Source of the DNA: Scytalidium lignicola
Taxonomy: Eukaryota > Ascomycota > Leotiomycetes
DNA length: 19,423 bases
Direction: 5' to 3'
Assembly: GCA_002812745.2 (NCBI GenBank)
Contig: NCSJ02000542.1
Location: 1-19,423 of the forward strand
Within the stretch, counting starts at the first letter, position 1. Each line of letters starts with the position of its first letter. The notes below the pieces were generated by a model. That model was not told where the DNA came from. It searched no databases and saw nothing but the letters and a program-made list of their open reading frames with translations. Of the stretch, positions 9,685 through 18,430 are shown in pieces. The position numbers were made by a program, and so were the translations under genes.

Positions 9685-11383
9685 CTCTCTCAACTTCTTT
9701 GACATGTATATAACAAGGTGTTAACACCTTTCTTACAATTAAGTTATAATCATATTAATTGTAAAATCCAAAGTATTTATCTTTAACCTAGTAAATAGCT
9801 TTAAGTTATAATAACATAATAATAAAGTAATTATAAACAAGACATACATCTTCGTAAATACTTCTTATTATAAGAGAATTAGCTAGAAGGTTAACAAGTA
9901 TCCCTTCTTTAGTATATTTGTTAATAGTATAATAACCTTTGAATGACCTTTAATAAACTAATGATAAAACTTAGTAAAACTAAGAAAGATTTACATGTCT
10001 TTTATGCTTTTAAGTTTTAGTTACTCAACAATAATTATAATATGTTCTTTCTTTATACTTATACCTTTAAGAGTAATTACAAAGCTTNAAAAAGGTGATT
10101 GTCTGAGAATAAAATATACATTTCTCTAAGTTTATATAAAAGCCTTATTGTTATAACTTAACTAGTATATTATAAACAGCTTATACATATAATTCCTTGT
10201 CCTCTGTATAAATCAAGATATTATCAAAGTATACAATATAAATGATATCAACTAAACTTATTAATATTTAGTTAATATATATTTAGAAGGTAATTAGTAC
10301 ATTTNAAAAGTTTGAATAACATAATAAGATATTCAAAGTATTTATACTTAGTTCTAAATATTGTCTTTTACTTATCTTCCTTGTAAATATGTATTTGATG
10401 ATAAGTATCTTTCAAATCTAACTTAGTAAAATATTTAACCTTAGATAATTAACTAATGATTTTTGAAATTAAGGGTAATATAATATAATTTTTCTTAATA
10501 ATCTTGTTCAATCTTTAATAGTTAACATAAAGTTATAACTTATCTCTTAACTTAAGTATAAACAAGATAAAAACTTTTACTAGACTAATCAAGGGTTAGA
10601 TTTATCCTTTTTGTATAATAACTTCTAAGTAGTTATAAAGTATTATAAGCTTATCTTTAGCTAAGGTATAAATAAGTTCTTAAGGTAGAGTTTATCCTTC
10701 TTTTAAATTAATATAATACTTTGAAGAGATATAAAAGAGCAGAATTCTAGTTAAGTTTATATTGAAGATATTCAAGTAATCATCATATTCTGACAGTATA
10801 ATAAGTTATGTTCTACTAACTTCTTCATTAGTATTCTCTTATAATTCTAAAGGAGTAAGGATTATTCTAATTAAAACTATAATATACTTAGTTGTATAAT
10901 TAACNTTTTTGAAGTTATCTTTTTGTAATGATTAGTAATAAGTATTACTCTTAAAGAGGAAATACTCAAGTGTTTTCCTTATAACAAATAACTTATAACT
11001 TTATATTATTATATTATAACTTTTCTAATACAATTTTATATTTATCAGACTTAATTATTACAAAGTTGTAATATTCTATCCTCTTAAGTCCTTAACTATT
11101 AGTAATACAAGTTATAATATTCAAAGTTTTATAAGTAAGAATATTTTCTTTATAAAACTATCTTACTCTTAAGTATTAACTAACTTCCTTTATTACTTTG
11201 TCTAATAAGAGATAATAATATATAATATTCAAATTTGATCTTGTATTTAATAAGGTTGTCCTTATTACTCATTTCTTTTTAAGTTAAAGAGAAACTCTTA
11301 CTTTTAACTATTCTAAAAGGTGTTTGTCTTCTTATTAAGCAATTGTTACTCTCTTACTTAATAATATAATATTCACATTAGAT
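9685..11383 (-). pseudogene. Gypsy2 pol: protease, reverse transcriptase, start of RNase H; RIP-degraded
   Basis: On the minus strand a protease-like LLNTRSNLNIIYY lies near 11220-11260, where LDTGSNLN is expected (Asp to Asn, Gly to Arg). RT is clear: VKYFTKLDLKDTYHQIHI near 10390-10445, FRTKYKYFEYLIMLFK near 10300-10360, and the active site VYFDNILIYTEDK near 10195-10235 (family YLDD, second Asp now Asn). GFYINLEKCIFYSQTITF near 10090-10145 is the start of the connection domain, then FIKGHSKV near 9940 and HLVIYMSKKL at the end. The KLDLKDAYHQIRI type of RT separates this family from Gypsy1, which has IFTKLNLxSTFNLVKI. Frameshifts and stops prevent function. Confidence 0.83.
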
Positions 11384-12463
11384 GTCTAAGGGCAATTACT
11401 AGTATAATAGCCTAATTTCTTATACTGATAGTATTAGACCTTAGAAAGTAATAGTCTAATAATTCCTCCTCTCTTTATTGTTAGTTGATTACTAAAAAGG
11501 ATAACATTAACAGTCATTGCTTTTTATACTGAAGGAGTCTAATTTGCTTAAGACATATTTAAAGTCTTACTTGTCTGACTTATTTGTCTACTTTAGTTTC
11601 CTAGCTAATTAGTCATAATTACACCTCTTGTCACAATGCCTCTTCCTTAAGTTGTAATTAATGTTTTAACCCTTTATACTATACTAATCAACTTTATCCT
11701 AGTAATTAGTATACCTTAAGATATAATTTACTTTCTTAACTCTGGTTGAAGTTTGTCCAAGAGACTATATACTGAATACCTTTTAAGTAAGTACTTTAGT
11801 AATTCTAACTTGATATTCTTATAATTATCCAAGAAAGAATTGAATTTCTAATCTGGTTTTTGTTCAAGATAATGTAACTTCATAACAACTTCGAAGGTAC
11901 AAGTAAGGCTATCGATTCTGCTAAGTGTCTATAACATAAGTGATCCAATGTCTTTTGATAATACCTTCTAATACACTACTAGCATACATAACTCTTTGAA
12001 GCTCAGTACTTAATTCTTAGATTATAACAAATCAAAAATATAATTCAAAGAAGAAAGTATAAAGTTTATTCTAATTAATCCTCTTGTATTTTAAAGCAAA
12101 GAATTATAACTTCTTCTAAATCTCATTGCTTAATTGTTAATAAGATTTAATATAACAATTTATCTTAATAATTAGTATATCCTATGTAAAATTATAAATA
12201 AAAGCTTTTCCCTTCTTAAAAGTTTATAAGTAAGTTCTCTTCTTTTCAAGGTAGTCTTATTGTTATTTAACTATGATCCTTTTGTTTAACTCTTCTTTTA
12301 ATAACAAAGTAAAACTCCTCAAAATAAGTGTTAAAGGAAAAGGTAAAAGTGGATTAGGTAATAGTAACTCTTCTTGTTATAATGTTATTAAACCAGTAAA
12401 AGGGAATTATAACCCATTTACTTCTTTTTGTTATAAAGCTTAAGTTTAATAAGTCTTAACCAT
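11384..12463 (-). pseudogene. Gypsy2 gag with zinc knuckle, RIP-degraded
   Basis: The minus-strand ATG at 12463-12461 (MVKTY) is the first after the LTR, 28 nt inside it. Gln-to-stop changes are frequent in the first 130 codons. The capsid region reads CTFEVVMKLHYLEQKPDQKF and NSFLDNYKNIKLELLKYL near 11790-11910, followed by YSVYSLLDKLQPELRKQI (LLDKLQPELR is typical of fungal Gypsy gag). The knuckle at about 11384-11430 reads YYQYKKLGYYTSNCP. With G-to-A changes undone it fits C-x2-C-x4-H-x4-C exactly, and the last Cys is intact. Confidence 0.8.
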
Positions 12464-12491
12464 CTTAATTCTTAATAGTCTACATGCCTTT

Positions 12492-12780
12492 TGTTAAGAG
12501 AAAAAGATTAATATATCAAGGGTATTTGTACATAAAGTAAAGAAAGACTAAGAAGTTGAAACATAATAAAAGACTAACAGTAAGATAATAGTTAGTTAAG
12601 TGTAAATTCACTTTAAAACTCAGTACTCTTCTAAAATTACAAGATTAATCTTTGACTCTTGTCAAAGAGAAAAGGAAACCCCCTTCTTTATAAACAAGAG
12701 TCAACAGCTAAGGAGTAGTTAAGACTTAGACTACTATCCTTTTCCTCCCTTCACATGATTAGTGCACTAAGGCCTTAACA
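12492..12780 (-). repeat. Gypsy2 5' LTR (289 bp)
   Basis: On the minus strand it begins TGTTAAGGCC and ends CTCTTAACA, a perfect 7-bp terminal inverted repeat (TGTTAAG/CTTAACA). It is followed after 28 nt by the gag ATG. A TATA box (TTTATAAAG) lies near 12687-12695, within a set of inverted repeats. No second copy is present, so the ends rest on the inverted repeat and the adjoining gag. ATATA lies outside as a possible target duplication. Confidence 0.65.
12650..12704. repeat. Nested inverted repeats around the Gypsy2 TATA box
   Basis: CTTTGAC-tctt-GTCAAAG (12650-12667) is a 7-bp stem. Its outer part TTGACTCTTG (12652-12661) also pairs perfectly with CAAGAGTCAA (12695-12704), across the TATA box and a run of C's. 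Two exclusive hairpins are therefore possible. They may be cis elements of the LTR; this is inference. Confidence 0.5.
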
Positions 12781-13259
12781 ATATATAATTAACNTTTTAT
12801 ATCAAAGTTATTAATTATTAATTATTAAAGATATAAAAACTAAACTTAATATTCATATAAGATAACATTTTAATCTATTATACAAATAAAGTTAAACAAT
12901 AGTTTAAAGATATAATTATACTAGTTATTGATTAACTATTATATTCTTTTAATTTAAACTTTATAAAATATATATAGTAATACTTAAAAGTAAAGGTTTT
13001 AAAGATTTACTTAAAATTCAAAGATATAAGTAAGAATAATAAGGCTATTATAATATTATAAAATGCTTTAATTAAAGTATAAGACTTATTAGATGATTTA
13101 ATTATTAAATTATGTTTAGAAAGTTTATATAAGAGAAGAAATGTTATTATTATAATTCAAAAGTAACATATAAAGTACTGAGAAATATGTAATTTTAAAA
13201 TGTAATTTAGAAATAAATTTAAACTTAATTCTATGTAATTATTTATTAGTTAACATTTT
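12781..13259. other. AT-saturated spacer, no gene seen
   Basis: Nearly all A and T with very few G or C. I see no coding frame, tRNA or repeat end. It lies between the Gypsy2 LTR and the less mutated piggyBac 3' flank; composition changes sharply at about 13260. It is probably an older, fully decayed repeat. Confidence 0.5.
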
Positions 13260-13429
13260 TATACTAGTGGTTATGAGGTAAAATTGAGAATCGCGGATTA
13301 TTATGCATACTTACTGTAAGAGGTTCACGTGTTTGGTCTTAGTGTATCCCCTCGGGCCTAGACTCACTTAAGCCCTTCAAGCACAACTTTGTATGACAAG
13401 GATATTAATCAATCATATCTGCTTATTTC
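13260..13429 (-). other. GC-richer 3' flank of the piggyBac-like transposase
   Basis: This stretch keeps CpG sites (cgcgg, cacgtg, ctcgggcc) that are rare elsewhere in the window. The transposase frame can be read into it (IGEEISRYD, LISLSYKVVLEGLK) without a clear end, so it may be the C-terminal tail or 3' UTR and terminal region of the element. A TTAA, the piggyBac target, lies at 13250-13253 by the composition border, but TTAA is too frequent here to prove an end. Confidence 0.35.
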
Positions 13430-15027
13430 TTCTCCTATACAATTGTATGGAGGTTATTAACAATTTATATTATTTCTACTATAGTATTACTCAAAACAAG
13501 GTCCTTGTTGGCAAATATGAACCTGGTATACTGTATAGCTATAATTTAAGCGTTTTCAGCTAGAATTCCGGTTGATTTCCTCTAATATTCTTCATCTTTT
13601 TAAACGTACAGAACAACTCTAGCAGTCTCCTAGCTTACTAAAGTATTGTAAGTGGTAACTTACAAAAGTAGAAAAGCCTTGAATTACTCTTAAAATTGAC
13701 TGTGAATTAGGCTTTTTCTTTATGCCCAGAGATTCTTCTCCTATTACAAAGAAAGCCTTGTACAAAGCTTCTTGAAAAGCTTTAAGGCTATTAAACTTCC
13801 TCTTATTACTATACTTTGAAAAGAGTTAAGAATTGACTAAAACTGTATAGAATAAAAGGTAGAATAATACTTGTTACCCTCCTCGTTAAATAATATACAT
13901 TCTAGTATTATAAAACCTTAATTAGTCTTTTAAATCAACTTTATTCATAAGGTAATTATATAGATTAATAACAATTAAAATAAGAAACTCCTTTTTAAGT
14001 TGATTTCCAAAGACCTTTAATGTTATTTTATAAGATGTAAATATTAAAGATAACCATTTTAAGTTTAAATAATAGTTTCTTTAATTAAAGTATATATAAT
14101 ACTTATTATAAAGACTAAAGTATTATCTTTCTAAGCTATTATATTAACTTTATTATCCATTGTAAGAGCTTTAAACTTAATTCTTTATAAAATAATATCA
14201 TTTCTCTTATTATCTTTCTTCTTTTAAATTAACTTTAACTAAATTCCAAAGTTTGTTTTAATTGTACTTGTACAACTTATTTTATAACATTTAAAGTACA
14301 AAACTAACTTCATACTCATAAACAAGTTGTTAAGCTAAAGGATATACTAGTATTCAAAGCTTAGATTTAAAAGTCTTTACACTTTTTGTATTAAATATAA
14401 TATTATAACAATAATAAAATTTAAACTTATTTCTTTTAAAAGTTAATATTCATAGTCAAAATAAAAGCCTTTTCCTACTCTTTTTAAATATTAAAGTTAA
14501 CTTAAAAAGTAACTTTTTTCAATAATAACTTATATCTTATAACTTATAAGAATAAGTTTACTAAGAATCTTGAATATATCATAAGATTTACCTTGAAATT
14601 ATACTATATATTTTGTTTACAATAAGATCTCAACTTAAGATTTAAAGTTGTTAAGAAACAGATTAAAGATATACATTTAAAGGTTCAAGTTAAAAGATTT
14701 AATAAGTTACTTTCTATATAAATTATATAGGAAAATACTAGTACCTTCTTAAATACTATTAATATAGATATAAATAATATAATTTAAAACCAACAAGTAA
14801 TTGCCTTAAACCTCTTCTTACTCATGTATAATATAATTGTATGATGAAGACCATAATACTTTTCAAGATCTGTATTCTAATAATACTTAAGCCTTCTTAG
14901 TATAGTCAAGCTTATATATATTCAAATTCCAAAGTAAATGTATAACTCCTCCACAGTTAATAGTTTCCACTTTGAAGAGAATTCCTTCAAAGGTGATTTT
15001 CATACTTTTACTGTAGAGCACGTACTT
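13430..15027 (-). pseudogene. piggyBac-like transposase (DDE_Tnp_1_7 type) with Cys-rich C-terminus, degraded
   Basis: A cut-and-paste DNA transposase read on the minus strand. After stops are read through, the order is: an N-terminal domain with GGVIHLLWNLNIYKLDYTKK and DLEKYYGLHHTIILYMSKKR (14840-14960); a segment with FQGKSYDIFKI near 14590-14610, where the family has a VDE..I.F.GRS motif; LDNLFTS-like LNNLFMSMKLVLYFKCYKI near 14280-14330 (catalytic-Asp region DNxFTS); CTSTIKTNFGI (family G..GT.R.N); then NLYNYLMNKVDL near 13930-13970 (family DYNHHMGGVDLADQ). The C-terminus has a long open piece (KFNSLKAFQEALYKAFFVI) and a zinc-finger-like Cys region with GDC-x2-C near 13615-13630 and ICQQGPC near 13500-13525. 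The 5' end stops where the MULE terminal region begins. Frameshifts are present. Confidence 0.78.
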
Positions 15028-15033
15028 AATTAA

Positions 15034-15110
15034 GGGCTGACTTAAATCGCCGCTAGAGTTACTTAAATCGCCGCTAAACCGCCGATGTCGGAACACACCC
15101 GGACTACCAC
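15034..15110 (+). repeat. Probable 5' terminal region of the MULE, with 21-bp-period direct repeat
   Basis: ACTTAAATCGCCGCTA occurs at 15040 and again at 15061, followed by AACCGCCGATGTCGG. The likely element end is GGGCTGACTTAAATCGCC at 15034. This GC-rich, CpG-rich block lies directly before the MULE transposase and at the point where the piggyBac reading frame loses its family likeness. Repeated subterminal motifs are common in Mutator-like ends. The opposite terminal repeat is not in the window, so the boundary is inferred. Confidence 0.5.
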
Positions 15111-15265
15111 TCCTTATAGTAATTTGTTAGTAATCTGACTATCCTACCATGTTTTGTAATTAAACATTAAAACGTGTTTTTCATAATAACATATTCTGCT
15201 ATATCGATTTCATAATACAAAGTTAAGGTTATTCATAACCACTTTAAAGATCACTTTTACCTGAA

Positions 15266-16711
15266 ATGACTACTCGAAATCTATCTTCATATGGCCTTGC
15301 TCCTCCAAAAGCGTTATATAGTGATTTACCTACATTATATACTTTAATTCAAGTGTTCGTACGTATAAATGGATATGTATTCCATATTCTTAATTCAAAA
15401 CCTCAAAGGATAGTTTATACTTGCGATCAAGCTGGAAAATATAATTCTAAAGGCAAAAAGAATAATGTCTACCAATCAAAACAGTATAATTTTACTACTA
15501 AAAAGTATGATTGCAAAATGAAAGTAGTAATTAAAAAGGAAGGAAGTAAGTGAAGATTATAAGTTATAAAACCTTTATATAATTATAAAGCTTTTACAGT
15601 ACTTATAGTACATCCTACACATAGATTAACTTCTTTAACTCTTAGGATTTATACTTAAATCATATCCAAAGTATATTCTAGAATCCTAAATCATCAGATC
15701 TTAAATAACCTTCAAATTAAGCACTCATAAGTTCTAATTATCAAAGACAATATTATTAATATTATTCAAAAGGAATAAAGATAAATATTAGTTAAGTAAA
15801 TGCTAATTTAGTAGTTATTATAAGTTTGAATTTAATCCTTTACTTTTAATTTACTAACAATTCAAGGTAAAACTTAAGTAATAAGATTTTAAACTAGTAT
15901 ATTTAACTAATTCTATTAACAACTTACTTTACTTATTTTACGTTTATTTAAGAGTACTTGAGTTATACTAACAACACCTTAATGTTTTACTAATAGATTA
16001 TACTTATAAAACTAATTGATTTCACATGTTATTACTTAATATTTATGTTATAACTAATGATAACAAGATAATACAATTTGGATTAACATTCCTTTTAGAT
16101 AAAACCAAGAAAGTATATAATTAAGTTTTAAGTTAGTTCTAAAAGATAATAGAATAGTATAATATCATAAAGTTACTTTTTATAATAATTGATAAAGAGT
16201 TAACTCTAATAAAGAGTATTAATATATATTTCCTTAGATCTAATCATTTCCTTTGTAAATAACATGTTAACATAAATGTATTAATTAAAACAAAGTAATT
16301 TTCCTTATTACTAGTTAAAGAGAATAATATATATAAAAGGCATCTTACATTTCAAGAGTTTTTAAAACTTTAAAGTATAATTTTAAATTCTTTTAATTTT
16401 AAGGCTTATACATTGAATCTCATCAAATTTTAAATATATCCAAATATAACAGTTTAATATGTAAAGAATATATAATTAATCTTATAAAAGGAAAAGTTAA
16501 TTTAGTATTAAATTGATTAACACCTTCATTTTAAAGTACTTATAACCTTATTTATCAAAGGTTATTATAATACTTTAAAGTTGTTTTTACAATAAGAAAA
16601 TGATAATTTAAACAATGTGTTTAAGTACTTACTTTTATTCTAAACAACTTAGCAAAATAGTATAAAAACAATTATAACTCAAGAGTAACTTCAACAAAAA
16701 CATTACATTAA
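15266..16711 (+). pseudogene. Mutator-like (MULE) transposase with FAR1-type N-terminus; RIP-degraded and cut by Gypsy1-B
   Basis: The first 95 codons (15266-15553, MTTRNLSSYGL) are open and contain a FAR1-type DNA-binding region: QVFVRINGYVFHI, RIVYTCDQAGKY, KKYDCKMKVVI, with the two zinc-type Cys. After a TGA (probably former CGA) the frame continues with YNYKAFTVLIVHPTHR, like the NHE...HPxHR segment of the family. A frameshift before 15978 leads to the catalytic core: NVLLIDYTYKTN (first Asp), IQFGLTFL, LLFIIIDKELTLIKSI (second Asp), LCK-stop-HVNINVLIKTK (family C-RWHVN), and HLHFKVLITLFIKGYYNTLK near 16540-16580. There the family has HxG..TTSxxEGxH; the third acidic residue is now Lys. 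A readable QNSIKTIITQE follows, then the Gypsy1-B LTR interrupts. The start is the first ATG after the terminal region. Confidence 0.85.
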
Positions 16712-16805
16712 TGTTACGGGTTTAACCTAACAAGCTGATTGGTGTAAGCCTGAGGCTTGGTACACAGCAGAGTGTATATAAAGAACCTAGCAATCATATG
16801 ACTAA

Positions 16806-16875
16806 GACCTAGAGGACCTAAGGGGGTCCAAGGGGTCCACGGACTTAGGGGACCTGGGGAAGTCCAGGAGGTCCA
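16806..16875 (+). repeat. Cluster of GGACC/GGTCC motifs inside the Gypsy1 LTR
   Basis: At least eight copies of GACCT, GGTCC or AGTCC, in both orientations, occur within 70 bp (gaggacctaagggggtcc, aaggggtccacgg, ggggacctgggg, aggaggtcc). The motif is self-complementary in part, so many small hairpins are possible. Copy A keeps the spacing but has lost most G's and C's. It lies just upstream of the TATA box and may be an enhancer-like repeat of the LTR. Confidence 0.6.
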
Positions 16876-16891
16876 GTTGGATTTCACTTCC

Positions 16892-16899
16892 TATATAAG
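16892..16899 (+). promoter_or_regulatory. TATA box of the Gypsy1-B LTR
   Basis: TATATAAG is conserved in copy A (9502-9495, minus). A start of transcription about 30-40 bases downstream would lie near ATGTTCAA (16931-16938). A second TATA-like TATATAAAG lies further upstream at about 16775-16783 and is also present in copy A. Confidence 0.5.
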
Positions 16900-17065
16900 C
16901 ATATTGTAAGAACATAAGAGTAGACTCCTCATGTTCAACTTAAATACATTACTATATCTTACCTTCAACTTAGTAACCTGCTTATATGTTACATGTTTTT
17001 GTTATCCTTGAATATTTACCTTACCCTTGGCTATCTGATAACCTGGATAATATAGTTTTGTAACA

Positions 17066-17086
17066 TTTTGAACATTAACTATCTTA
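17066..17086 (+). promoter_or_regulatory. Gypsy1-B leader / candidate self-priming primer-binding site
   Basis: TTTTGAACATTAACTATCTTA lies between the LTR and the gag ATG. TTGAACAT (17068-17075) is complementary to ATGTTCAA at 16931-16938 in the LTR, near the expected 5' end of the RNA. No TGG tRNA-type site is seen. The leader is only 21 nt, and the same arrangement is in copy A. Confidence 0.5.
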
Positions 17087-18430
17087 ATGAATCAGGATTT
17101 AGAAACAGACATACCAGTAGATAACAATAACAAACAACACCTTGAAGAAGGTTTTGAAGAAGACTTTAAAGAAGAATCTGAAGAGAGATCTGAAGAAGTA
17201 TCTGAGGAAAGTTCAAAAGATAACTCTGAGGAAGACTAAGATAAGAACCAAACTATCAAGGAAACTAACATCCAAAAAGGAGTATTAAAGGAAGTTGTTA
17301 TACTGTTAAAGCAACTTATTAAGTCAATAAAAGGATCAACTATTAAAGAATCGTCAAGAGCTACTAAAAAAAAAGCTAATACCTTTATTACTTAAACCTA
17401 ACCTAGAACTAATTCAAGTACTAAGAACTCCAAGCCTAAACCTTAATCCAGACTTTGAACTAGAGGACAACACTGAACAAGTTCTAATGGCAATACTTAG
17501 AGAGGTCAAAATTACTAGACTAGACTTATTCTACAAGGACAAAAAGAAGTTGAAAGCATATTTTGCTCAGACAAGAACTTATTTAATATTAAACGATCAC
17601 TTACTACCTGGAGATACACATAAGATTTTGTAAGCATTAACATACTTGAGAGGAGTAGCTGAAACTTGGTTTCAACCCTTTAAGGACAAATAGTTCACTA
17701 CAAACAGAAGAACAACAAACTAAGGAGTAAGAAGCATCCTTAGAAGTTGGGAAAACTACATAGGAGAACTCAAATGCTTGTATGAAGACGTTGACAAAAA
17801 AAAGGAATGTTAAAAGACAATTAACTTACCTCAAACAAACCAAGAGCCTTAGCAAATATGTAATGCTTTATCACCAGTATACAGTATTAGTCAACTGAAG
17901 AGAGGAAGCATATATACATCAGTATAAGACTAGACTTAAGGACTTTATTNAAAAAAGAATTATACTAACAACTTGTAATTACTACTTTCAATGCTCTTAT
18001 TAATCTGTCTATCAAGATCAAGAATAAACAATATAAAATGATCTTGGACAAGAAAAGTAGATCTTACTTCAACAGAAGAAAGCTTAAAGGAAAAAAGGAT
18101 TAAGAAGACTTTATAAAGTTGAATGCTATGAAGAAAAGAAAGACTTTTAAAGGAAAAGGAAAAAAANCACTTTAAAGGNAAAAAACAAAAAAAAGGAATT
18201 CCTTTGGAATTTCCTCTGAAGAACTTGATAAAAGAAGGAAGAATAAGTTATACTTCAAGTGTAGAATGTTTAAACACATAACAAATACTCATAAGAAGGA
18301 TAACAAAGTAAGTATGTCAATTAAAGTTGAAGTTATGAAAATCCTAAGAATTATGGATATCTTGTTAGAATCATCAGAAGAAGAAAGCTTAAATGAAGAA
18401 GGGAACTTCTCAGAAAAAGAAGAAGAATAA
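17087..18430 (+). pseudogene. Gypsy1-B gag, RIP-degraded
   Basis: ATG at 17087 (MNQDLETDIPVDNNNKQ) in the same position as in copy A. The N-terminus is open for 50 codons and very acidic (EEGFEEDFKEE, ERSEEVSEESS) up to a TAA that replaces Gln at about 17237. A run of nine A's near 17367 shifts the frame relative to copy A. The capsid segment is readable in another frame (KLKAYFAQTRTYLILNDH-like, 17545-17610). The nucleocapsid part near 18000-18300 has IKIKNKQYKMILDKK, a Lys-rich run with homopolymer N's, and LYFKCRMFKHITNTHKK. An acidic tail (ESSEEESLNEEGNFSEKEEE) ends at a TAA near 18430. The Gln codons spared near the start are stops in copy A, so this copy is less mutated at its 5' end. 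Confidence 0.85.

Larger units (their letters stand above)
9685..12780 (-). mobile_element. Gypsy2: second Ty3/Gypsy family, 5' half, interrupted by Gypsy1-A
   Basis: This minus-strand element has a 5' LTR (12780-12492), gag, zinc knuckle, protease and RT, and is cut in the RNase H region (last readable part HLVIYMSKKLRE near 9690-9720) by the Gypsy1-A LTR. Its LTR and proteins differ clearly from Gypsy1. The remaining 3' half would lie beyond the left end of Gypsy1-A and is not seen in this window. Confidence 0.8.
16712..17065 (+). repeat. Gypsy1-B 5' LTR (354 bp)
   Basis: It starts TGTTACGGG and ends GTAACA, a perfect 6-bp terminal inverted repeat (TGTTAC/GTAACA). The whole stretch matches the reverse complement of 9333-9684. 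It is much less mutated than copy A: a G-rich block at 16806-16875 is preserved and two CpGs remain (16716-16718 region and 16839-16840 region). Confidence 0.92.

Noticed and set aside
15034..15082. CRISPR-like repeat/spacer
   Set aside because: There are only two units with a 5-bp gap, in a eukaryotic transposon setting; this is a terminal motif, not an array.
14887..15096. 69-codon minus-strand frame starting in the GC-rich repeat (FRHRRFSGDLSNSSGDLS)
   Set aside because: The start is GTG, and the repeated GDLS part comes from the MULE terminal repeat read antisense. Only the part below about 15027 belongs to the piggyBac-like transposase.
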